From an uncultured Alphaproteobacteria bacterium (GTDB lineage Bacteria > Pseudomonadota > Alphaproteobacteria > UBA3830): a stretch of 40,587 nucleotides of DNA. Made by a program: the position numbers and the translations under genes. The notes below the pieces were generated by a model. That model ran no database searches. It was given only the letters and a program-made list of their open reading frames with translations, and had not been told where the DNA came from. This document shows positions 1 to 6,395 of the stretch, piece by piece; position 1 is the first letter of the stretch, and the number at the start of each line of letters is the position of its first letter. Location of the stretch: the NCBI GenBank assembly GCA_944390765.1, contig CALXQM010000008.1, positions 1-40,587 on the forward strand, written 5' to 3'.

Positions 1-3
1 AAG

Positions 4-40
4 GCGTCATTCTGAGCGAGTGCAACGAGCGTGAGAATCC
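4..40 (+). repeat. Dispersed intergenic repeat, single copy of the CGTCATTCTGAGCGAG family
   Basis: A 37-nt copy beginning GCGTCATTCTGAGCGAG and ending GAGCGTGAGAATCC. Closely similar copies recur in clusters near 2.5-2.8, 4.2-4.4, 18.3-18.8, 22.8-23.3 (reverse orientation) and 36.6-36.9 kb. It lies outside all genes. The rest of 41-253 holds an inverted repeat but no gene that I can support. Confidence 0.85.
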
Positions 41-95
41 GTTTGCGTATTTAACCTCTCTGCCTGCGCTTTGGTATTGTTATGAATTATTAAAC

Positions 96-176
96 TTCTT
101 GCGAAAGTCGAAAATGATTTTTTAGAGTTTCTGATTATCATAATTTAAAAATTTAAGAAATTTACTTTCGCAAGAA
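96..176. repeat. 13-bp perfect inverted repeat around an AT-rich loop
   Basis: TTCTTGCGAAAGT at 96-108 is the exact reverse complement of ACTTTCGCAAGAA at 164-176, with 55 nt of AT-rich sequence between them. It lies just past the stop of the minus-strand TadE-like gene, so it could act as an RNA 3' structure. There is no T-run making it a textbook terminator. It could also be a small mobile-element remnant. Confidence 0.6.
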
Positions 177-253
177 CTCTATTGTGTAAAATAGTCTGCG
201 TTTGTTTTTTCCTATCTATCATAAATTACAAAAAGTAAAATAATAAAACTTCT

Positions 254-1058
254 TTACTTGGGATAGACTTCAGTATCAAAAATTCCAATTTTAGGAGAGA
301 AAATAATATATTCAATCAAATAAGAACCTCTGTTTTTGCGCGTATTCAATCTATGTAACTTCAGCATTTTCAATCCAAAATAAGAACTAATTGGTTTAGG
401 ATCAGATGAAAAACAAAACATAGCTAATTCAATAATTACTTTAATCTCTCCCTGTTTAATATTTAAGTTTGAATATAAATTTGTAGAAATAACCTCTTGC
501 CCTATTTTTTCATTATGACCATATGTACCGTTTAATGAACATGACGTTGCTCCAATTAATGCACTACCTTTTTTATTATTAGTAGTTAAACTTATCGCAT
601 TATAATTACGTCCATCAACAAATGCCGTCCACATTACTTTACATCTATTATTTCCTGTACCTACAACTAAAATAATAGAAGTACTTGGCATAAATGGTGA
701 AAATAACTGTGGCGTATTGTGCGGAGCACTAAATAAGTTCAACAACCACGCCTTATGAATATTAATACAATCTTGCTTTGTTAATTTTTTATCTAATCTA
801 TTTTGTGTAACATTTTGCATCATATTTACTGTATAATGCAAAGCTGTTTTCATTTTTGTTCTCCAATGAGAAATAGTTGAAAGATCATATATATAAAAAA
901 TCAAAATAATTAAAATAGGAATAGCAAAAGCGAATTCGATTAATATTGCACCACGATTATTTTGTTTGACAAATTTTGCTAATTTAAAATTAGCTATCTC
1001 ATTGAAATTACTGTAATACCCCCCCCCTAGAATATTTTCTATTTGTCCAAATTTTCAT
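254..1058 (-). CDS. TadE-like pilus/pseudopilin protein, reading frame broken at a G9 tract
   Basis: The open part (from about 1018 to 254) encodes a TadE-type N-terminus, NNRGAILIEFAFAIPILIIL, then a periplasmic-type domain; TadE proteins are minor pseudopilins of Flp/Tad pili, anchored by one N-terminal membrane segment. This frame has no ATG, GTG or TTG upstream of the motif. A well-placed ATG at 1058 (alternative 1067, with AAAGGAG at 1071-1077) sits in another frame. The two frames are separated by a run of nine G on the coding strand (1019-1027). With eight G they join into one protein of about 267 residues. As written, translation from 1058 stops soon after the tract, and the first standard in-frame start is a TTG at 904, inside the membrane helix. 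Either a phase-variable gene, a pseudogene, or a sequencing error in the homopolymer. rlpA lies just upstream on the same strand. Confidence 0.6.
1019..1027 (-). repeat. G9 homopolymer inside the TadE-like gene
   Basis: Nine C on the plus strand, so nine G on the coding strand. It falls about 10 codons after the likely ATG. The tract length decides whether the start codon is in frame with the TadE motif: eight G is in frame, nine is not. Such a long G run stands out in this AT-rich sequence. Confidence 0.85.
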
Positions 1059-1115
1059 AAAACCCATTTCTCCTTTAATCAATAACTATCATTAAAAAGT
1101 TAAAAAAAAATTAAT

Positions 1116-1652
1116 CTATTTATATCTTCTAGTCTTTTTTGTAGAATATGGACGTCTTTTATATTTTATTGCCGCCAGCTGGCTTTCCTTAGGTAAACAG
1201 GTTACCCTTACTTTCGTTAATCCTTTTTTACGAAAACCTAACTTTTCGGCCGCCCTTTGAGATACATCTATAATCCGTTTATCAGTACAAGCAAAAGGCC
1301 CTCTATCATTAACTAATAACTTTACTTTTTTGCCATTCTCTAAATTTTCTACTAATACCACACATGGTAAAGGAAGCGTTCTATGTGCCGCAGTTAATTT
1401 ATTTTTATCAAATTTTCTTCCAGTCGCCGTATATCTACCATGACAATCATATCCATACCAACTAGAATAACCTACCACACTGTATTGATAATGTGTTTGA
1501 GGATAATATCTAACACCTTTTATAACATACGGTCTTTCTGTTCCAGAATGCCAATATTTATCAGTAGGAAAATCATTACTCGAGCAAGATGTCAATAAAA
1601 CAAGTAATATAATAAGTACAAAATCATAAAATTTTTTGATATCATTTTTCAC
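1116..1652 (-). CDS. rlpA: RlpA-like septal lipoprotein / lytic transglycosylase
   Basis: RlpA proteins are outer-membrane lipoproteins with a double-psi beta-barrel domain that cleave denuded glycan strands, often at the division septum. The sequence shows a signal peptide ending in the lipobox LTSC, then the RlpA core: SWYGYDCHGRYTATGRKFD, AAHRTLPLPC, VLVENLENGKK, and VNDRGPFACTDKRIIDVSQ. No SPOR domain follows, so this is a short form of about 178 residues. I prefer the GTG at 1652, which has AGG about eight nt upstream; an in-frame start at 1661 is possible. The gene diverges from smr, with only about 25 nt between the two starts, so the promoters must overlap each other or the coding regions. 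Confidence 0.85.
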   Translation of the reverse strand: MKNDIKKFYDFVLIILLVLLTSCSSNDFPTDKYWHSGTERPYVIKGVRYYPQTHYQYSVVGYSSWYGYDCHGRYTATGRKFDKNKLTAAHRTLPLPCVVLVENLENGKKVKLLVNDRGPFACTDKRIIDVSQRAAEKLGFRKKGLTKVRVTCLPKESQLAAIKYKRRPYSTKKTRRYK

Positions 1653-1677
1653 AATAAACACCTACGGAGTTATAGAG

Positions 1678-2118
1678 TTGGATGATTACACAAAAAATGT
1701 AAAACCCCTTGTTGTTAAGCATACTATCATAAATCAGACTAAAAATAAATATATTAGAAGAAATCACAAAAAATCAGAGCTATACAATACTTTTTTAACC
1801 ATGCGTAGCAAATTGCATCCAATGAACAGAAAAGAAAAAAGGCACTTTGAAACTGAACGAAAAATAGATCTTCATGGAATGACAAGAAACGAAGCTTTTA
1901 ATGCATTGTTACAATGTTTTGACAAGTGTCAATCAGATGGAATTAAAAAATTGCTTGTTATTACAGGGGGAAATTTATTAAGAAATACAACATTACGTCA
2001 ATCATTTTTAATTTGGATTAAAGAAGACTTTGGTCATTACGTTATTTCATATTCAGAGGCAAATATAAGACATGGAGGACAGGGGGCATTTTATGTAATT
2101 CTAAAAAGAAAATTTTGA
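1678..2118 (+). CDS. smr: Smr/MutS2-type domain protein
   Basis: The C-terminal half is a Smr domain: IDLHGMTRNEAFNAL, then LLVITGG, TLRQSFLIWIKE, and the signature SYSEANIRHGGQGAFYV. Stand-alone Smr proteins are thought to be nucleases or nucleic-acid-binding proteins; the exact substrate here is unknown. I place the start at the TTG at 1678 because GGAG at 1666-1669 lies eight nt upstream. The resulting N-terminus (MDDYTKNVKPL) matches the usual alphaproteobacterial Smr beginning. That gives 146 residues, against 160 from the upstream in-frame start at 1636, which lies inside rlpA. Confidence 0.85.
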   Translation: MDDYTKNVKPLVVKHTIINQTKNKYIRRNHKKSELYNTFLTMRSKLHPMNRKEKRHFETERKIDLHGMTRNEAFNALLQCFDKCQSDGIKKLLVITGGNLLRNTTLRQSFLIWIKEDFGHYVISYSEANIRHGGQGAFYVILKRKF

Positions 2119-2288
2119 TGATTATGTTAAAACTTACTTAATCAGCAGAAAATAATGAAATATTTATACTAATTAATGAGGCTGAAAGATTTAATTAAAT
2201 AATCACACAATGGCAACATATCAAATCAATACCGATAAATTTAAAAATAATTAACCGTTTCGTCCATTGTGATGATATGCTTTCGATA

Positions 2289-2395
2289 GTTTCACTTTAT
2301 AATATTTTTAAGCCTATGTACCACATGGACTGACTCCTAGAATTCAACACTTTTATATCAATCTATTACCGATTGAAACACTAGCAGAGTGAAAC
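2289..2395 (+). repeat. ~107-nt element with inverted ends, copy 1
   Basis: It starts GTTTCACT (2289-2296) and ends with the exact complement AGTGAAAC (2388-2395). A second copy with the same length and layout lies at 17998-18107. The 45-nt right-hand core, starting CTTTTATAT, differs at only four positions (compare 2350-2394 with 18060-18104). It may be a structured RNA or a miniature mobile element. It has no coding potential that I can see. Confidence 0.65.
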
Positions 2396-2454
2396 TCTCC
2401 ATCTCTTCTCTATTTATCATCATTTCTTAACGAAAATACTCATTCTATTTTTTT

Positions 2455-2818
2455 TGCGTTATTCTAGGCGAGCACTACCTCTTTAGCGTCATTCTAGCGA
2501 ACATACTTCTCCATTTCGTCATTCTGAGCGAGAGCAACGAGCGTAAGAATCCATTCTTTATCATGGAATACTATCTGTATTATGTTATAGATTACCACGT
2601 CGCTCCGCTCCTCGTAATGACGATGGAGAGAAAGCTCCTCTTGATAACGAAAAGTGGAAGAGACAGAGCTTATATGGCTCCGTATTCTGAACGAAAACTC
2701 TCTTCCCTCGCGTAATTCTGAGTGAAAACATTTCTTTTAACCTAATTCTGAGCGATTATTCTTCCCCACCTTACGTCATTCTGAGCGAGAGTAACGAGCG
2801 TGAGAATCCATTCTTTCA
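2455..2818 (+). repeat. Cluster of dispersed CGTCATTCTGAGCGAG-type repeats
   Basis: Tandem, diverged modules: GCGTTATTCTAGGCGAG, then CGTCATTCTGAGCGAG...GAATCC, a GATTACCACGTCG...GTAATGACG module, a GATAACGAAAAGTGGAAGAG module with a hairpin, and a further CGTCATTCTGAGCGAG copy at the right end. The same blocks in a different order make up 4190-4475. The cluster lies in the gene-free stretch 2119-2964 between smr and the YmdB-type gene. The remainder of that gap holds only the 107-nt element and AT-rich sequence. Confidence 0.8.
2664..2682. repeat. Repeat-family hairpin, copy 1
   Basis: CAGAGCT TATAT GGCTCCG forms a seven-position stem around the loop TATAT. Related hairpins are at 4409-4427, 22840-22858 and 23243-23261. 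The third pair is A-T at 4409 and G-C here, so both sides have changed together. Confidence 0.6.
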
Positions 2819-2964
2819 GCGGGATTTCTCCGTTTGTATCATGCTATTGATTAACATGTCCTTTTACTTTTAACAATGAAGAAAAAACAAATATTATATT
2901 TGTTTAATGATAATAGATTGTTATATCCAATGCGTTTAGATCATTCTCATTATTTAACAACAAA

Positions 2965-3747
2965 TTAATAGACTTTTTTTATAAAGTTTAAATCAATAGG
3001 CAAACCGGTTTTTTCATCAATATCTAAACAAAGACCAAAAAATGTTCCATTCCCATCTGCTGGAATTAATCGACCTGTAGCAAATCCACCAACAAACCTA
3101 TCGACACAAATCTCTTTTTTCATACCAATTACAGAGTCATAATCACCTATCATACCTAAGTCAGTTTGAAACGCTGTTCCTTTCGCCAAAATTCTATAAT
3201 CTGCCGTGGGTACATGTGTATGTGTCCCAACGACCGCAGATACTTTACCGTCCAGAAAATGCCCCAATGCTACTTTTTCAGATGATACTTCAGCATGAAA
3301 ATCTACAATAATTATTGAAGCATTAACTCCCAATTGATATTTTTGTAAAATGCCAGACATAAATGTAAATGGATTTTCCCCTATCATAGGCATATTTTTT
3401 TGACCTAAAAGATGTATAACAACTATTTTTTTATCATTTAATGTCGTTTCATAGATACCTTTACCAGGAATTTTTTCAGAAGTGTTAGCAGGCTTTAATA
3501 ATCGTTTTTCTGTTGATAATATAGGAAAAATTTCTTTTTGATCTGTTATATGGTTACCACCTGTCATGACATCAATTCCCCAAGACAAAAATTGTGATAC
3601 CATAGTTGGAGTAATACCAAATCCATGCGCTACATTATCAACATTAACTATTACAAAATCAAAATTTTTCCGATTTTCTTTTAAATATTTCTCAAGAACT
3701 ATACGCCCTGGACGTCCTACCACATCTCCGCATAATAAAATTCGCAT
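2965..3747 (-). CDS. YmdB-family metallophosphoesterase (TIGR00282 type)
   Basis: YmdB-like enzymes are di-metal phosphodiesterases; the Bacillus member hydrolyses 2',3'-cyclic nucleotides. The metal-site motifs appear in order: GDVVGRPGR at the N-terminus, VNVDNVAHGFGIT, GGNHITDQKEI, RLLKPANTS, VDFHAEVSSEK, and VGTHTHVPTAD. The length of 260 residues is normal. One departure is seen: the usual metal-ligand glutamate (family NGENAA...) is aspartate here (VNVDN, residue 37), which would probably still bind metal. The start ATG at 3747 follows a purine-rich stretch. The gene stands alone between repeat-rich gaps. Confidence 0.88.
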   Translation of the reverse strand: MRILLCGDVVGRPGRIVLEKYLKENRKNFDFVIVNVDNVAHGFGITPTMVSQFLSWGIDVMTGGNHITDQKEIFPILSTEKRLLKPANTSEKIPGKGIYETTLNDKKIVVIHLLGQKNMPMIGENPFTFMSGILQKYQLGVNASIIIVDFHAEVSSEKVALGHFLDGKVSAVVGTHTHVPTADYRILAKGTAFQTDLGMIGDYDSVIGMKKEICVDRFVGGFATGRLIPADGNGTFFGLCLDIDEKTGLPIDLNFIKKVY

Positions 3748-3779
3748 ATATTTACCTTTAAATTATGATATCTTCTAGT

Positions 3780-4040
3780 TTATAAATATTTTAACAAATA
3801 ATTTTTTATTTAGGTACTTTTCTTATTGATTATTAGAAATTTTTCTCTAATGCGCAAAGTATAAGAACAATATACAAGTACAAATCAAAAAAATTATGAA
3901 TTTATATACATTTATAACATATTTGCTTAAAAATAAAACAAGACTAATAAAAACAGGAAATATAAATGCCAAAGAATATACCAAATACACTAATCATGAT
4001 TAAGATTACATTATTTAATAATTTAATCTAATAGTTTATG
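3780..4040. other. AT-rich gene-free stretch upstream of tRNA-Glu
   Basis: Very AT-rich sequence between the YmdB-type gene start and the tRNA-Glu promoter. Two very short ATG frames (about 35 and 21 codons) occur near 3897-4030. They lack clear ribosome-binding sites and resemble nothing I know, so I do not call them genes. Confidence 0.5.
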
Positions 4041-4042
4041 AA

Positions 4043-4071
4043 TTGATTTTATAAAAATATTCAATTATTAT
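4043..4071 (+). promoter_or_regulatory. Promoter of tRNA-Glu
   Basis: A -35 box TTGATT (4043-4048), a 17-nt spacer, and a -10 box TATTAT (4066-4071). The -10 ends 12 nt before the tRNA 5' end. The tRNA-Lys promoter at 22420-22448 has the same spacer and the same 12-nt distance, which supports both calls. Confidence 0.65.
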
Positions 4072-4083
4072 ACACAATCAATT

Positions 4084-4159
4084 GTCCCCTTCGTCTAGTG
4101 GTCTAGGACATCGCCCTCTCACGGCGGCAACAGGGATTCGAATTCCCTAGGGGACGCCA
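4084..4159 (+). tRNA. tRNA-Glu (anticodon CTC)
   Basis: A full cloverleaf is visible. The acceptor stem is GTCCCCT pairing with AGGGGAC, the anticodon loop is CTCTCAC with anticodon CTC, and the T arm reads AGGGATTCGAATTCCCT. The discriminator base is G. The 3' CCA (4157-4159) is encoded. The length is 76 nt, and the sequence closely resembles known bacterial tRNA-Glu. Confidence 0.95.
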
Positions 4160-4189
4160 ATAATAAATGTTTCTTTTTCATAAAGGTAT

Positions 4190-4475
4190 CATTCTATACG
4201 AAAACATTTTCCCTCTTGCGTTATTCTGAGCTAGCACCACCTTTTAGCCTCATTCTGAGCGAAAACATTTCCTTTAGCATTATTCTAAGAGATTATTCTT
4301 CCCCATCTTACGTCATTCTAAACGAGGGCAATGAACGTGAGAATCCATTCCGTATCATGGAATACTATCGTATTGTGTTATAGATTACCACGTAACAAGC
4401 GGAAGAGGCGAAGCCTATATGGCTTCGTGTAATGACGATGGAGAGAAGGCTCCTCTTGATAACGTAAGGAGAGAG
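4190..4475 (+). repeat. Cluster of dispersed repeats downstream of tRNA-Glu
   Basis: It shares long blocks with 2455-2818: GCGTTATTCTGAGC..., GATTATTCTTCCCCA...TTACGTCATTCT, GAATCCATTC, ATGGAATACTAT, GATTACCACGT, and GTAATGACGATGGAGAG...CTCCTCTTGATAACG. The blocks are partly reordered and diverged. The rest of the gap to prmA (4476-4606) is AT-rich with nothing that I recognise. Confidence 0.8.
4409..4427. repeat. Repeat-family hairpin, copy 2
   Basis: CGAAGCC TATAT GGCTTCG is a perfect seven-bp stem with a five-nt loop. It is followed by TGTAATGACG, the shared end of the repeat family. Confidence 0.7.
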
Positions 4476-4606
4476 TTCCACGCAATAACGCCCCTCATAA
4501 CTACAAACAAAGAGAAAAATTCCTATATGATACTAAATGAAAATAATCCTATAAATTTAAATAACAAATAAAAAACATAAATCAACAATAGAAAATAGTT
4601 AAATTA

Positions 4607-5452
4607 TTATATTGATTTATGAAAAATTAAAGTTGTCCATCCTCTATAGTTATAACGATATTTTAAAGACAACCCTAAAGACAAAAATTTGCTTTCTACG
4701 GATTTATCATCTGTATTAAATCCAGATAGTATTACAAGTCCTTCATTATTAATGGAATTTACTATAGCTTCACTCATATTAATTAATGGTTCAGACAAAA
4801 TATTTGCAATAATAAAATCATATTTCTGCCATTTAAATTCGCAATTTTCATTCTGATATACAGAAATACGATGAGATACTTTATTTATTGCCGCATTTTC
4901 TCTAGTAATTCTCACGGCCTCCAAGTCATTGTCACAAGCTATTACATTAGTTGCACCTAATTTTGCTAATGCAATACTTAAAATACCGGAGCCACAGCCA
5001 ATATCTAAAACTTTTTTATGTTTCTTATAATCAAAATATGCCAAACAAGCTGCTAGACATCTATTAGTAGTCGCATGTTCACCTGTACCAAAAGCTGTAG
5101 CAGCAGCAATTTCAATAATAATTTTATTTGATGGATGAACTACGTTTCGCAAATGCGGACCATAAATATAGAAATCATCTATTATTATAGGTTTAAAATT
5201 CTCAAAACATTTCTGAAGCCAATTTACATTCTCTAAAGCTTCATTTTCTAAGATATTAAATGAATGTCCAATTAATATATCATGTAATAATAAATTATCT
5301 ACAGGAGAATCACTAAGTATTTCTATTATCCAATCATTATGCTTTTGAACACATGAAACAGCAAGAAATTCATGTTCATATAAAACATCTATAAGTTCAA
5401 ATGCTTCATTAATATTGAAAAAACCAATAGCACATTTGAAAACTTGATTCAT
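4607..5452 (-). CDS. prmA: Ribosomal protein L11 methyltransferase PrmA
   Basis: PrmA trimethylates lysines and the N-terminus of ribosomal protein L11 using S-adenosylmethionine. The SAM-binding motif I is clear (VLDIGCGSGILSIALAKLG). It is preceded by the PrmA signature FGTGEHATTNRCLA and followed by CDNDLEAV and the motif-IV region FIIANILSEPL. The length of 281 residues is typical. The start ATG overlaps the infC stop in an ATGA, so the two genes are co-transcribed and probably translationally coupled. Confidence 0.93.
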   Translation of the reverse strand: MNQVFKCAIGFFNINEAFELIDVLYEHEFLAVSCVQKHNDWIIEILSDSPVDNLLLHDILIGHSFNILENEALENVNWLQKCFENFKPIIIDDFYIYGPHLRNVVHPSNKIIIEIAAATAFGTGEHATTNRCLAACLAYFDYKKHKKVLDIGCGSGILSIALAKLGATNVIACDNDLEAVRITRENAAINKVSHRISVYQNENCEFKWQKYDFIIANILSEPLINMSEAIVNSINNEGLVILSGFNTDDKSVESKFLSLGLSLKYRYNYRGWTTLIFHKSI

Positions 5453-5982
5453 TTTATCACCATAGGAGATATAATCATCAGCATTTGGCGTCCATCTAAT
5501 TGAGGATTGCCATCACATTTTGCAATATCTTTCACATCTTCTAAAAGTTTATGCAATAAATTTTCCCCTATTTCCTTATGAGAAAGCTCTCTTCCTCTAA
5601 ATCTTAGAGTTATCTTTACTTTATTACCATCTCCGATAAATCTTTTTATATTATTAAGTTTAACATTATAATCATGTCCCCCTATTGTTGGAGTTAATTT
5701 GACTTCTTTAACTGATATAATTTTTTGTTTTTTCTTTGCTTCTGATTTCTTTTTTTGAAGCTCATATTTTAATTTTCCATAATTGATAATTTTACATACA
5801 GGAGGTTTTGCTTGAGGAGCGACTTCTACTAAATCTAATCCCGCTTCTCTCGCTTTAATTGCTGCCTCTTTTATACTCACTATACCAATTGCCTCGCCAT
5901 TTTGATCTATAAGCCTAACCTGAGGTGAAGTAATCGCTCTATTAACTCTATATTTTGCCTCTGATTTTTTATTTTCTTCCAA
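5449..5982 (-). CDS. infC: Translation initiation factor IF-3
   Basis: IF-3 binds the 30S subunit and discriminates against wrong start codons. The N-domain (YRVNRAITSPQVRLIDQNGE, then DLVEVAPQAKPPVCKIINYG), the lysine-rich linker and the C-domain (VKEVKLTPTIGGHDYNVKL, ITLRFRGRELSHKEIG) are all present over 177 residues. The start is a TTG at 5982 with GGAG seven nt upstream. A non-AUG start is the usual basis of infC autoregulation, because IF-3 rejects it. The usual downstream partners rpmI and rplT are absent; prmA follows instead. Confidence 0.95.
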   Translation of the reverse strand: MEENKKSEAKYRVNRAITSPQVRLIDQNGEAIGIVSIKEAAIKAREAGLDLVEVAPQAKPPVCKIINYGKLKYELQKKKSEAKKKQKIISVKEVKLTPTIGGHDYNVKLNNIKRFIGDGNKVKITLRFRGRELSHKEIGENLLHKLLEDVKDIAKCDGNPQLDGRQMLMIISPMVIK

Positions 5983-5993
5983 ACTTTAACTCC
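5980..5993 (-). promoter_or_regulatory. infC ribosome-binding site and TTG start
   Basis: GGAG (complement of 5990-5993), a seven-nt spacer, then TTG (5982-5980). Known infC genes use rare starts (AUU in E. coli) so that IF-3 represses its own translation. TTG may serve the same purpose here; that is inference. Confidence 0.55.
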
Positions 5994-6069
5994 AAATATA
6001 CAATATCTTATCAGACTAATGATTTCCTAATAAAAATCAAGAGGAAATTAGACTAAAGATTCAAATATG

Positions 6070-6240
6070 TTACCTTCTTTTTTTATCTTCTTTCTGTTTT
6101 TCTATAAGAGAAGATTTAAGTAATTTCCCACATCTTATCGACTTCATTTTTGTTCTTAAGGAACTACTTTTTTTTATCATTCTTGTTTTTTCCCCTGCCC
6201 TTGCTAATAACACATCCTTTAGATATATAATCTCCGCCAT
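6070..6240 (-). CDS. Small basic protein upstream of infC, unknown
   Basis: A 56-residue frame beginning MAEIIYLKDVLLARAGEKTR and ending EKQKEDKKRR, rich in Lys and Arg. It has a purine-rich GGATTGGAG just before the ATG, although the spacing is tight. It points the same way as infC, with an 87-nt gap. The beginning and length recall the small alphaproteobacterial DUF4169 proteins (MAEIVNLR...), but the rest matches poorly, so the family is uncertain. It could be a real small gene, or a regulatory leader of the infC operon. Confidence 0.4.
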   Translation of the reverse strand: MAEIIYLKDVLLARAGEKTRMIKKSSSLRTKMKSIRCGKLLKSSLIEKQKEDKKRR

Positions 6241-6395
6241 ATCTCCAATCCTTTTTTCCTGAACCTATAATAAAGGTTATTAGTTAATATAAAGTTAAGA
6301 TTTTAAATGAATATGCTAAATATATATTTATAAAAAATTAACTATTGATATATAATCTATATTGATAATAGTTGCTGTATTTGGAGTATTGTATT

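Noticed and set aside
254-340. Second TadE-like motif at the C-terminus of the TadE-like protein (KNRGSYLIEYIIFSP)
   Set aside because: It resembles NNRGAILIEFAFAIP, but no membrane helix follows and the protein ends soon after; chance similarity is likely.
2455-2818. GCAACGAGCG in the repeats as 16S rRNA fragments
   Set aside because: The ten-base match to a conserved 16S site does not extend in either direction.
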